From NCBI RefSeq assembly GCF_949296715.1, contig NZ_CASFQD010000015.1:1-64000 (forward strand): a stretch of DNA of 64,000 nt. Reading direction: 5' to 3'. The translations under genes were made by a program, and so were the position numbers. Of the stretch, positions 32,086 to 42,300 are shown one piece after another; within the stretch, counting starts at the first letter, position 1; each line of letters begins with the position of its first letter. The notes beneath the pieces are model-generated. The model had not been told where the DNA came from. It did not search any database and worked only from the letters and a program-made list of their open reading frames with translations. This stretch comes from an uncultured Alistipes sp. Lineage in GTDB: Bacteria > Bacteroidota > Bacteroidia > Bacteroidales > Rikenellaceae.

Positions 32086-34050
32086 ATGAAACTCTCGAAA
32101 CTGCTGACCGCACTTCTGTTCGCCGCCCTGCCCCTGCTGTCGCGGGCGCAGGCCGACACCACGCTTTTCGCCCTGCTCGACCTCTCGCGTCCCGGACTGG
32201 AACGCGTGGCGGCGCTCCACGCCGCGGGCGACGACGCGCAGGCCGCCGAGGCCCTGCTCGACTACTACCGCCACCGCACGGAGGTCGTCTGCCCCGACGT
32301 CGACACCGCCGCCATCGTCATCACGCCCGGCGAGCAGCGCTGGGCCGACGAGGCGCTCGAACACCGCTTTTTCGTCCACACGGGCTACCAGCCCTCCTAC
32401 TTTTACGGCGACGATATCGACTGGCAGTACTGGCCCGTCCGGGACAACGAGCTGCGCTGGCAGCTCCACCGCATGAAGTGGTGGGTGCCCATGGGCAAGG
32501 CCTACCGCCTCTCGCACGACGAGCGCTACGCCGCCGAATGGTGCGCCGAGTACCTCGACTGGATGCGCAAGAACCCCCTGACCGAGTACGACGAGCGCAA
32601 GGCCTGCAACTGGACCGAGGCCGAAAACGTCTACTTCGCCTGGCGCCCGCTGGAGGTGAGCGACCGGCTGGAGTTCCAGATTCACCAGTTCATCTACTTC
32701 CTCCCCTCGGAACACTTCACAGCCGACTTCCTGCTGCACTTCCTCGAGAACTACCACCGCCACGCCGAACACATCACGCGCCACTTCTCGGCCTCGGGCA
32801 ACCACCTGCTCTTCCAGGCCCAGCGGCTGATCTTCGCCGGGGTCTTCTTCCCGGAGTTCCGCGACGCGGCGCGCTGGCGCGCCACGGGGGTCGAAATCCT
32901 CAACCGCGAAATCGGCAAACAGGTCTATGACGACGGCATGCAGTACGAGCTCGACCCGCACTACCACCTCGAATCGATCAACATCTTCTTCAAGGCGCTG
33001 CGGATGATGGACGCCAACGGCTACCGCGGCGACTTCCCCGCGGAGTACCTCGCCACGGTCGAGCGCATGATCACCGTGCACATGAACTACTCCTTCCCCG
33101 ACTATACGGTACCGATGTTCAGCGACGCGAAGCTGCACGACCGCACGTCGGTGCTCCCCTCCTACCGCGAATGGACCGAGGTCTTCCCCGCGAACGCCGC
33201 GATCCGCCGCCTGGCGACCGAGGGCCGCGAGGGCGCCGCGCCCGACTACCGTTCGCGGGCCTTCCGCACGTCGGGATTCTACGTCCTGCGCAACGGCTGG
33301 GAGGAGGATGCCACGGTGATGGTCCTCAAGGCGGGGCCGCAGGCCTTCTGGCACTGCCAGCCCGACAACGGCACCTTCGAACTGTGGTGCCGCGGCCGCA
33401 ACTTCTTCCCCGATTCGGGGAGCTTCGTCTACGCGGGCGACAAGGAGGTGACGGCCCAGCGCAACTGGTTCCGCCGCACGGCCGTGCACAACACGCTGAC
33501 GCTCGACGACCGCAACCTCGACAGCACGGCAAGCCGCTGCCTGCGGTGGAGCACCGCGGGCGATACGGACCTTGCGGTCGTGGAGAACCCCTCCTACGAG
33601 GGGCTCACGCACCGGCGCGCGGTCTTCTTCGTCGACCGGACGTTCTACGTCATCGTCGACGAGGCGTGGGGCGACGCCGCGGGCGACGTGGCGCTGCACT
33701 ACCACCTCGTGGAGTGCGATCCGGCGGAGGATGCGGCGTCCTGCAGCGTGGCGACGCGCTTCGACGACGGCAACAACCTCCTGCTGCGCGTCTTCGGCGC
33801 CGAACGCATGGAGCGCACCGAGGGGTGGGTCTCGCGCACCTACCGCCAGCGCACCGAGCGCCCCGCCTATGCCTTCCGCACACAGAAAAGAAGCGGCGAG
33901 GCAGTCCGCTTCATCACCGTGCTGCTGCCCGCCGGGAATGCCGCGGCCCACGCGGTCGAGGCGTCGTTCCGGGGCCGCTTCTCGGAGCGCGGCTGCACCC
34001 TGCGCGTGAAGGTCGACGGCAGGAAATACGACCTGAAATACGAACTCTGA
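32086..34050 (+). CDS. PL12 heparin-sulfate lyase (heparinase III type), copy 1
   Basis: 654 residues from ATG 32086 with a signal peptide (LLTALLFAALPLLSRAQ). Alpha/alpha toroid (about 40-370), then a heparinase II/III beta-sandwich. The three residues I recall as catalytic in heparinase III (Asn240, Tyr294, His424) appear at nearly the same numbers: Asn239 in SGNHLLFQAQR, Tyr293 in DPHYHLES and His423 in FWHCQPDNGTFEL. Heparinase III cleaves the low-sulfated regions of heparan sulfate by beta-elimination. No lipobox, so periplasmic. First gene of operon B; 24 bp separate it from the next PL12 gene. Confidence 0.92.
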   Translation: MKLSKLLTALLFAALPLLSRAQADTTLFALLDLSRPGLERVAALHAAGDDAQAAEALLDYYRHRTEVVCPDVDTAAIVITPGEQRWADEALEHRFFVHTGYQPSYFYGDDIDWQYWPVRDNELRWQLHRMKWWVPMGKAYRLSHDERYAAEWCAEYLDWMRKNPLTEYDERKACNWTEAENVYFAWRPLEVSDRLEFQIHQFIYFLPSEHFTADFLLHFLENYHRHAEHITRHFSASGNHLLFQAQRLIFAGVFFPEFRDAARWRATGVEILNREIGKQVYDDGMQYELDPHYHLESINIFFKALRMMDANGYRGDFPAEYLATVERMITVHMNYSFPDYTVPMFSDAKLHDRTSVLPSYREWTEVFPANAAIRRLATEGREGAAPDYRSRAFRTSGFYVLRNGWEEDATVMVLKAGPQAFWHCQPDNGTFELWCRGRNFFPDSGSFVYAGDKEVTAQRNWFRRTAVHNTLTLDDRNLDSTASRCLRWSTAGDTDLAVVENPSYEGLTHRRAVFFVDRTFYVIVDEAWGDAAGDVALHYHLVECDPAEDAASCSVATRFDDGNNLLLRVFGAERMERTEGWVSRTYRQRTERPAYAFRTQKRSGEAVRFITVLLPAGNAAAHAVEASFRGRFSERGCTLRVKVDGRKYDLKYEL

Positions 34051-34074
34051 ACGATACCTTAAACGATACCTGAA

Positions 34075-36084
34075 ATGAAACGAATTCTGATGACACTCTG
34101 CGCCCTGTTCGCCCTGGCGGCGACGGGCGCGGCCAAGGAGAAGCCGGCGGCCGACGCCGACGGCAAGGCGCTCTACGAACTGCTCGACCTGGAGCGTCCG
34201 GGGCTGGAAGCCGTGAAGAAGGCGGTCGGCAAGGGCAACTACGCCGCGGCCGACAAGGAGCTGCTCAAGTACTTCCAGAAGCGGCAGGGCGTGCAGCTCT
34301 CGGGCCTCGACCTCGAGAAGGTCACCGTCAAGAAGGACGAGCGCAAGATGGCCGACGAGGCCCTCGAGCACAAGTTCTACGCCCACAAGGGCTACCAGCC
34401 CTCCTACTTCTACGGCGACGACATCGACTGGCGCTACTGGCCCGTCAAGGACAACGAGCTGCGCTGGCAGCTCCACCGCCACTACTGGTTCATCCCGCTG
34501 GCCAAGATGTACTACACGACGGGCGACAACCGCTACATCGACGCCTGGATCGACCAGTACACCGACTGGGTGAAGAAGAACCCGCTCGACGGCGTCGAAC
34601 GCCTCAAGGCGGCCGGTGCACCGCAGGAGCAGATCGACGCCGAACGCGAGAACATCCGCTTTGCCTGGCGCCCGATGGAGGCCGGGCGGCGTGCGCAGGA
34701 CCTGCTGACCGAATTTGCGCTGACGATCCGCTCGCCGCGCTTCACGCCCGAGTTTCTGAACCTCTTTCTGCGGATGTACCACCTGCATGCGGACTACGTC
34801 GTCAACCACTACTCCGAAAAGGGCAACCACCTGCTCTTCGAGGCCCAGCGCATGATCTTCGCCGGGACCTACTTCCCGGAGTTCCGCGACGCCGCCGAGT
34901 GGCGCCACAGCGGCATCGAGGTCCTCAACCGCGAGATCGGCGTGCAGGTATATCCCGACGGCATGCAGTTCGAACTCGACTTCGGCTACCACATCGCCGC
35001 CATCGACATCTTCCTCAAGGCACTCGACCAGGCCCGCCTGAACGGCATGGGCGACGAGTTTCCCGCCTCCTACGTGCAGACGGTCGAGAAGATGACCGTG
35101 GCGACGTGCAACCTGCTCTTCCCCGACTACACGAACCCGATGTTCGGCGACACGAAGGCCCACGACCGCAAGAGCCTGCTGCAACAGCTGCGCCGCTGGA
35201 GCCGCGTCTTCCCCGACAATGCCCTGCTCAAGTGGTTCGCCTCGGAGGGCCGCAAGGGCGCGCTGCCCGACTACCTGTCGTATGCCCTGCCCGATGCGGG
35301 CTTCTACACGCTGCGCACCGGCTGGGACACCGGCGCCACGGTCGCCATCGTCAAGGCGGGTCCCCCGGCCTTCTGGCACAACCAGCCCGACAACGGCACC
35401 TTCGAATACTGGCACTGCGGCCGCAACTTCTTCCCCGACTCGGGCAGCTACGTCTACGGCGGCGACGCCGAAGTGCTGGCCCAGCGCGACTGGTTCCGCC
35501 AGACGCGCGTGCACAACACGCTCACGCTCGACAACCGCAACCTCGAGACCACCGACTCGCAGCTGCTGTTATGGGAGCCCTCCGACGAGGTGACGACGCT
35601 CGTCACGGAGAACGCCTCCTACGAGGGGCTCACGCACCGGCGCTCGATGTTCCTGCTCCGGGACGGCATCCTCGTGATCGCCGACCAGGTGCGCGGCACG
35701 GCCGAAGGCATGGCGGGCGTACACTTCAACCTCTGCCCCGGAGAGGTCGAATTCGGCAAGGACGGAACGCTGCGCACGCTCTTCAGCGACGGCAACAACA
35801 TCCGCATCAAGAGCCGCTGCACCGCTCCGGCACAGCTGACGCGCGAGGAGGGATGGGTCTCCTACGCCTACCGCAAGAAGACCGAACGCCCGGCCTACGC
35901 GGTCGAGGCGCACAAGCCGGCCGGCGGCGAACTGCTCTTCGTGACGGTCATCACGCCCGACGACGAGGCCCACAAGGGGTCGATCGCCATCGTTCCGGGC
36001 GACACGACGACGGGCGACAGCCTGAAGTTCTCGATCCGCGTGGGTGCCGGCACCCACGAACTCGGCTACGAGCTGAAAAAATAG
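34075..36084 (+). CDS. PL12 heparin-sulfate lyase (heparinase III type), copy 2
   Basis: 669 residues from ATG 34075, signal peptide ILMTLCALFALAATGAAK. Collinear with the preceding gene over the whole length; the block YQPSYFYGDDIDW is identical and DNELRWQLHR is shared, so the two arose by tandem duplication and then diverged. Catalytic set at about Asn250 (KGNHLLFEAQR), Tyr305 (FGYHIAAID) and His435 (FWHNQPDNGTFEYW). It has an insert around residues 175-190 (GAPQEQIDAERENIRF) absent from copy 1. Lys-rich composition differs from copy 1. Probably periplasmic, with a different sulfation preference. Confidence 0.92.
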   Translation: MKRILMTLCALFALAATGAAKEKPAADADGKALYELLDLERPGLEAVKKAVGKGNYAAADKELLKYFQKRQGVQLSGLDLEKVTVKKDERKMADEALEHKFYAHKGYQPSYFYGDDIDWRYWPVKDNELRWQLHRHYWFIPLAKMYYTTGDNRYIDAWIDQYTDWVKKNPLDGVERLKAAGAPQEQIDAERENIRFAWRPMEAGRRAQDLLTEFALTIRSPRFTPEFLNLFLRMYHLHADYVVNHYSEKGNHLLFEAQRMIFAGTYFPEFRDAAEWRHSGIEVLNREIGVQVYPDGMQFELDFGYHIAAIDIFLKALDQARLNGMGDEFPASYVQTVEKMTVATCNLLFPDYTNPMFGDTKAHDRKSLLQQLRRWSRVFPDNALLKWFASEGRKGALPDYLSYALPDAGFYTLRTGWDTGATVAIVKAGPPAFWHNQPDNGTFEYWHCGRNFFPDSGSYVYGGDAEVLAQRDWFRQTRVHNTLTLDNRNLETTDSQLLLWEPSDEVTTLVTENASYEGLTHRRSMFLLRDGILVIADQVRGTAEGMAGVHFNLCPGEVEFGKDGTLRTLFSDGNNIRIKSRCTAPAQLTREEGWVSYAYRKKTERPAYAVEAHKPAGGELLFVTVITPDDEAHKGSIAIVPGDTTTGDSLKFSIRVGAGTHELGYELKK

Positions 36085-36093
36085 CCGCATGCG

Positions 36094-37260
36094 ATGAAAC
36101 GATTGTTCTTGTGCACCGCGCTGCTGTCGGCCATGCTGCCGGCAACGGCGCAGCAGCCCCGCGCGGCATCCGGCAACACGGGATCGGAGCCCCTCACCGC
36201 AAGGGTCAACATCCAGACCGACAGCGCGCGCCTCGACCAGGTAATCGACGGCGAATGGGTCGCCGTGGGCATCCGCAAGGAGGGGGCCGTCTGCCGCGAC
36301 CATACACGCCTCTACAACGGCCTCCCCTCCTACCGCTTCACGCTCGGCCGCGAGGACAACACCTTGAGCGGCTACGCCCCCGGCGAGACGAAGGGGCGGG
36401 CCGAACTCTCCTACTGCTATGCCACGGCCCGGGACCTCGCCGGCATGACCGACGCCGAATATGACGCGGCGCAACGCATGAAGACCGTCTACCACCACGG
36501 CAAAGGCATCTGCGAACAGGGGTCGAAATGGCGCTACACGTTCGCCGTCTTCATCCCCTCGACACTCGACAGCAAGGTCTCGACGATCTTCGCCCAGTGG
36601 CACGGCATGCCCGACCGCACGCTTGCGACGGCTCCCGACGGCACGGTGCGCCGCCTTCCGGTCGCGGAGTTCCTCGCAATGGAGGATACGGTCGTCATCA
36701 GGAAGGACATGGTCTACCACCGGGTCGAGGCGACGGACAAGCGCGGGAAACGCATCTGGAAGGCCGGTGAGCCCACCGGCTGGAAGATCGAGCAGGGCGG
36801 CTATCCGCCGCTGGCCTTCGGTTTCTCGGGCGGCTGGTTCTACATCAAGGCCAACTCCGACCGCCGCTGGTTCACCGACAAGAGCGACCGCTGCAACGCC
36901 AATGCGGCCGAAGCGAAGGTCATGCAGCCCGTAACATCGGAGTACAAGGCCTCGACGATCGCCTACAAACTGCCCTTCGGGGAGTTTCCGAAGGATTGCT
37001 GGGTCACGTTCGAAGTCGAGATCGACTGGACGCGCTACGGCGGCGAGGCCGAGACCGTCGAAAGCCCGGGCCGCCTCGACGTGAAGATGGCCTGGAACCG
37101 CGGACGCCGCATCGAGCGGCACATCGTCGACAACGAGCGCATCCTCATCGGGCGCAACGACGACGCGGGCTACTACTTCAAGTTCGGCATCTACCGCGTG
37201 GGCGGCAGCACGGAGCCCGTAAGCTACAACCTCGCGGCCTTCAGCCAGCAGGAGCGCTGA
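36094..37260 (+). CDS. PL13 heparin lyase I
   Basis: 388 residues from ATG 36094, 9 bp after the PL12 stop. Signal peptide LFLCTALLSAMLPATAQ. Beta-jelly-roll heparinase I features: YHHGKGICEQGSKWRYTF, the catalytic His in IFAQWHGMPDRT (about residue 170), a heparin-binding basic stretch (EATDKRGKRIWKAGEP), and the C-terminal YYFKFGIYRVGG with the catalytic Tyr/Lys region (about 360-367), then PVSYNLAAF. Heparinase I cleaves the highly sulfated heparin segments, complementing the PL12 enzymes. Last gene of operon B. Confidence 0.95.
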   Translation: MKRLFLCTALLSAMLPATAQQPRAASGNTGSEPLTARVNIQTDSARLDQVIDGEWVAVGIRKEGAVCRDHTRLYNGLPSYRFTLGREDNTLSGYAPGETKGRAELSYCYATARDLAGMTDAEYDAAQRMKTVYHHGKGICEQGSKWRYTFAVFIPSTLDSKVSTIFAQWHGMPDRTLATAPDGTVRRLPVAEFLAMEDTVVIRKDMVYHRVEATDKRGKRIWKAGEPTGWKIEQGGYPPLAFGFSGGWFYIKANSDRRWFTDKSDRCNANAAEAKVMQPVTSEYKASTIAYKLPFGEFPKDCWVTFEVEIDWTRYGGEAETVESPGRLDVKMAWNRGRRIERHIVDNERILIGRNDDAGYYFKFGIYRVGGSTEPVSYNLAAFSQQER

Positions 37261-37631
37261 TTGCTCCGGCCATCCGGGCCGCCCGGACCACCCGGCCGAC
37301 CGGCCGCGATATCCGACAAAAAGGCCGGGACCATCCCTTGCAGGGGCGGTCCCGGTCTCGTTTCATAACCCGGCAAAACGGGCCCTTCACTCCTCTTCTC
37401 CTCTTTTCCTCCTCTACCTTTCACGCTCCTTCCTTCCCGCGAACTTCTGCCCGAGAGACAGCCATTCCGGTCCTCTCCACCTCCGTCTTCTCCACCTCCG
37501 TTCTCTCTGCCGCCGTCCACCCCTGCCACCGTCTTCTCCGCCAGCGTTCTCTCCGCCGCCGTCTTCTCTACCACCGTCTTCTTCGCCGCCTGCCGCACCG
37601 CCTGCCAGTTCCCCAAAGAAGGCACAAAGGC
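37261..37631. other. Convergent gap between operons B and C, pyrimidine-rich repeats
   Basis: No gene is supported. At 37380-37600 the plus strand is a degenerate array of CTTCTCC, GTTCTCTCCGCC and GTCTTCTCYACC words. It lies between the two facing terminators. Confidence 0.6.
37325..37355 (+). terminator. Terminator of operon B
   Basis: Stem CCGGGACC/GGTCCCGG with a loop of about 15 nt that itself contains CCC...GGG. Only weak T-rich sequence follows. Confidence 0.6.
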
Positions 37632-37667
37632 AAAAAAGCGTCGGCCCCGACAAGGGAGCCGACGCTT
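37632..37667 (-). terminator. Terminator of operon C (SusD end)
   Basis: On the minus strand a 10-bp stem AAGCGTCGGC/GCCGACGCTT is followed by a U-tract (A-run 37632-37637). It lies 20 bp after the SusD stop. Confidence 0.85.
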
Positions 37668-37687
37668 TGCTGTCCTGGAGAGAGAGG

Positions 37688-39328
37688 CTACTCGCCCCAA
37701 CCGGAATTCTGATGGCACTTGGGCATCACGTCGAGATCACGCTGCGGAATGGGCATCAGTTCGTGACGTCCCTTGATGATGTAACGTGCCACGGCATAGT
37801 TGGCATTCGAATACCAGTCCACAAGCTCCTGTGCCGTCGCAATGACGGTGTCGTAGTAGATGCCCCAGCGGATCAGGTCCTGCTTGCGGTGACCCTCGAA
37901 GCAAAGCTCGTAGGCACGCTCCTTGCGAATCGCCTCGCGCAACGCCTCGCGCGACAGTCCGTAGGAGAGGTCGTGCTGCATGTCGCCGAACCCGCGGCGG
38001 CGCACCGCATTCACGGCATCGACGGCATCGACGATCGAACCGCCCGACTCGTTGAGCGCCTCGGCGAAGAGCAGCAGCACGTCCGAATAGCGGAGCACGT
38101 ACCAGTTGATGTTCGACTTGTCGTTGTTGATCATGTAGTTGGCCGAGTTCACGTATTTCTCGGTATCCCACTTGCCCGGGGTGAAGAGCTGGCGCTGCTT
38201 GTTGAGATTCTCCTCCGTCGGGTTGGTGACCGTCGAGATGTAGGTCACGGGATCACTGCCCTTCGAGCTGTCGTACTTGTAGTCGGCAATCGAGATCGCC
38301 ATGCGGGGGTCGTTGTGCTGCTCCCACTCGCGGGTAAAGGTGTAGACCACCTTCCAGTTGCCGGCGTTGCGGCCGCGCTCGCCCTCGACGGCATCGGCGA
38401 TGACACCGTTCCACTTGCCGATACGGCCGGCGGTGTTGTCGCTGTCGAGACCCGTTGCCGAGTAGAACGACACCTCGATCAGGCTCTCGCCCGCATCCCA
38501 GATGCCGTTGCAGGTGTTCGTCCAGACGGTCTCGTAATTCGGGATCAGGCGGTGCTTGCCCGACTCGACGACGCGGCGTGCCGCCGTGGCCGCCTCGGTC
38601 CACTTGCTCGTGTCATAGAGCGGATAGCCCGCCCACGTGCAGTAGACCTTCGCAAGCAGACCCAGCGCCGCACCCTTTGAGAAGCGGTAGGCGTTCGACG
38701 AACGTTTCGTGTCGTCGACGGCCCACGGAAGCACCTCGGCGGCATACTTGAGGTCCTCCTCGATGAAGGCATAGACGTCGCGCGGATCGGCCTGCTCGAA
38801 CTCCGAAGCCACGCGGCGCGAATCGTCCGTCGACTTCATCAGCACGACATTGCCGTACCAGCGCACCAGCTCGAAGTAGAAGAGCGCACGCAGCGCACGC
38901 GCCTCGCCCAGGTAGATGGTCGCCAGTTCGCGGTTGGAGCTGTTCCAGCCGTCGATACGCTCCGAAATGGTCTCGATGAAGTGGTTGGCGTGGTAGATCG
39001 ACGTATAGAGCTGGCGCCACGTATTGGCGATCTGCGTCGTCGAGGCGTTGTGCGAGTTCGTCGGAATCTCACGGAACGACGACGTCGAGTTGCCTTCGCA
39101 CTGCGCGATGTCCGAAGAGATCGTGAAGAGCAGCGACAGGTGGTACGAGTACATGTATTCATTGGCCATGTCCTTGTAGATGCCCATGAGCACGGTCTCG
39201 GCCTCGGTGGCATCGTTGACATAGTTGTCCTTGCCCACTTCGGTGAAATTCTGCTCGTCGAGCAGGTCGGAGCACGCACCGAGAACGAGGCACAGGACCG
39301 GAAGAAGATATATTAAGGTCTTTTTCAT
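37688..39328 (-). CDS. susD: SusD/RagB family outer-membrane glycan-binding lipoprotein
   Basis: 546 residues from ATG 39328. Lipobox VLGAC, then CSDLLDEQNFTEV, the usual SusD start. TPR-like SusD N-terminal domain (ETVLMGIYKDMANEYMYSYH, split as ETVLMGIYKDM and ANEYMYS; GEARALRALFYFELVRWYG) and the RagB C-terminal block (YVLRYSDVLLLFAEALNESGG shortened: VLRYSDVLLLFAEALNE; RKERAYELCFEGHRKQDLIRW). SusD caps the SusC channel and delivers oligosaccharide. It lies 13 bp downstream of susC in the same operon. Confidence 0.96.
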   Translation of the reverse strand: MKKTLIYLLPVLCLVLGACSDLLDEQNFTEVGKDNYVNDATEAETVLMGIYKDMANEYMYSYHLSLLFTISSDIAQCEGNSTSSFREIPTNSHNASTTQIANTWRQLYTSIYHANHFIETISERIDGWNSSNRELATIYLGEARALRALFYFELVRWYGNVVLMKSTDDSRRVASEFEQADPRDVYAFIEEDLKYAAEVLPWAVDDTKRSSNAYRFSKGAALGLLAKVYCTWAGYPLYDTSKWTEAATAARRVVESGKHRLIPNYETVWTNTCNGIWDAGESLIEVSFYSATGLDSDNTAGRIGKWNGVIADAVEGERGRNAGNWKVVYTFTREWEQHNDPRMAISIADYKYDSSKGSDPVTYISTVTNPTEENLNKQRQLFTPGKWDTEKYVNSANYMINNDKSNINWYVLRYSDVLLLFAEALNESGGSIVDAVDAVNAVRRRGFGDMQHDLSYGLSREALREAIRKERAYELCFEGHRKQDLIRWGIYYDTVIATAQELVDWYSNANYAVARYIIKGRHELMPIPQRDLDVMPKCHQNSGWGE

Positions 39329-39341
39329 GATTGTTAGCGGT

Positions 39342-42300
39342 TTAGAAGGTCAGATCGACACCAAACGTATAGACTTTGCTCTTCGGATAGGCACCCCAGT
39401 CGAGCGACGGCGTCATCGGGTTCGAGGCACGCATGCTCACCTCGGGATCGTAGCCCGAATAGCCCGTCACGACAAAGAGGTTCTGGGCCGTGAAGTAGAT
39501 GCGCAGCTTCGAGACGTAGAACTTGCGCGTCCACTGCTGCGGGAAGGTGTATCCCAGCGTCATGTTCTTCAGTCGCAGGAACGAACCATCCTCGATGAAG
39601 CGCGAATAGAGCTCGTTCTTGACATAGCCGTCCCATGCCGGCACCTTGTTCGAGGCGTTGGTCGGCGTCCAGCGGTCGGCGATCTCGGCCATCATGTTCG
39701 AACGCTGGTCCTGCGTCTGCGATGCATACATGCGCGTGGCGTTGTAGACGTCGTTGCCGTAGTTGAACTGGAACATGAAGCTGAAATCGACACCCTTGTA
39801 GGACAACGTATTGGTGATACCGCCGTACCATTTCGGCGTACCGTTGCCGATGACGGTGCGGTCCTTGGTCGTGATGACGCCGTCGCCGTCGACATCCTTG
39901 TACTTGACCATACCCGGCTCAACGGCAACACCGGCATGGTCCGAGATATCGGCCACACCCTCCTTCAGCACATACTCGCCCGTGGCGGCGTTGACGTTGA
40001 AATCCGAGGTCTGGTAAACGCCGTCGAAGACGTAGCCGTAGATCAGACCCAGCGACTGCCCGATGCGGGCCGTGTAGTCGTAACCCGAATACTCGCTGTT
40101 CCAGCTGGCCGAGGTCTGCATCTCCTTCGCGTTGTCGGCCAGTTCACGCAGTTCGTTGCGGATGAACGAGATGTTCAGGTCCGTCGTCCAGCGGAAGCCG
40201 CTGCGCGAGGCGATGTTCGTCGTGTTGATCGCCAGCTCGATACCCTTGTTGCGGATCTTGCCGACGTTCTGCCACTGCGACGCGAAGCCCGTCACGTAGG
40301 GCAGGTTCGCCGCCATGAGCAGGTCCTTCGTGTCCTTGAGGAAGAAGTCGGCCGTGACGTTCAGGCGGTTGTTGAACAGACCCAGGTCCACACCGACGTT
40401 CGTACTCTGCGAAGCCTCCCACTTGATGTCCTCGTTGGCCAGCTGCTTGGGCGACAGCACCGTGATGACGTTGTTGCCGTAGCCGTACTTGCCCTGCGAA
40501 TAGAGCTCCATCGAGAGGTAGTTGGTGATGCGGTCGTTACCCACCATACCCCATCCGGCACGCAGCTTGAGGTTGGAGATGACCTCCTGCTGTTTCATGA
40601 ACTTCTCCTCCGAAACGCGCCATGCGGCCGAGAACGAGGGGAAGTAACCCCACTTGTTGTTCTTCGAGAAGACTGTCGAACCGTCCGCACGGATCGTCGC
40701 CGTGAAGAGGTAGCGGTCCTTGTAGTTGTAGTTACCGCGGGCGAAGAACGAGACGAGCATCTTCTCCGAGCGGTCCGAATCGGCCGTGCTCGGCGTGGCG
40801 CCCAGTCCGAGGTTGTAGTTGCCCAGGTTGTCGAACGGGAAGTCGGTGGCTCCGGCCAGCACGTATTCCGAGCCCTGGTAGGCGGTCTCCTGTCCGAGCA
40901 TCACGTCAAAGGCGTGGCCATTCTTGCGCGAGTACTTGTAGGTCAGGTAGTTGTAGTTCGTCCAGCGGACATTGCGCGTCACCTGCGTCGAGCCGTAGGG
41001 GGTCTGGCCGTTGCGGTAGGCCTCCTTCGATCCGGTCATGTAGAACTTGTAGTAGCGCGTATTGGTCGTATTGTACGTACCGGCCGTCTTGAAGGTCCAG
41101 CCCTTGCCGAGTTTGAAGTTCAGGGCCACGTTGCCCGACCACATCTCGGCCTTGCGCGTGTCGACCACCGACTCGGCCTGCGTGATGGGGTTCACCTGCG
41201 AGAGCGACTCCGAGGACTCGAGCTCCAGGGGGTCGATCGCCGAATGGAGCAGCTCCTCGTCGGTCATGCGCAGACCGCCCGTGGGACGGTAACGCAGAAT
41301 CTGGCCCAGGATGTTGAAACGTCCGTTGTCACCCGACGTACCCATACCGCGCTTGTCGGTATTGGCGTAGTTGACCGTGGCGTCCACGGTGAGCCACTTC
41401 GACACCTGGTGCGTAATGCGCATCTTGCCGGTGATCTTGTTGAAGCCGCTGTTGCGGAAGATACCGTTCTCGAGGTAGTCCGAGAAGGAGAATGCGTAGG
41501 TCGTCTTGTCCGAACCGCCCGAGATCGAGATGTTGTGATCCTGCGACCACGTCGGGCGGAACGTCTCGCTCTGCCAGTCGACGCCGCCGACGCCGATGTA
41601 GTCGTCGAGCGACTGGTAGCGGTAGGGATTGCCGTCCTCGTCGTTGCCCGCACGGTAGTAGGTCGTCGAGAACTTGTCGGGCCACGCCTCGGTCTGCAAC
41701 TTGACGAACTCATAGGGCGAGAGCAGGTCGAGCGTCTTGGAAATCTCGCGGTAGCTGGCCGAACCGTTGTACGAAACGACCGGACGGCCCTTCTTGCCGG
41801 ACTTCGTGGTCACCATCACGACGCCGTTGGCGGCGCGCGATCCGTAGATGGCCGACGAGGAGGCGTCCTTCAGCACCTCGATCGACTGAATGTCGGAATT
41901 GGCGATGTAGTCGATGTTGTCGACCTGGAAACCGTCGACGATGTAGAGCGGCGAGGTGTCACCGTTGACCGAGCCCACACCGCGCACCTTGATGTCGAAA
42001 CCGGCACCCGGAGTACCGTCCGTCGCGGTAATCTGCACACCGGCGATCTGGCCGCCGAGGGCCTCCATCACCGAACCCGACTTGAAGCCCTCGACATCCT
42101 TGGCCGACACCGAGGAGACGGAACCCGTCAGGTCGCTGCGCCGCTGCGCACCGTAACCCACGACGACGATCTCGTCCATGACGTTCGCCTCGGGCTCGAG
42201 CTTGATGTCGATGGCCGTCTGCGTCGAGACCTTCACCTCCTGGGGCTTGTAGCCCAGGTAGGAGAAGACGAGCACCGCACCCTTCTGCACCGAAAGCGTG

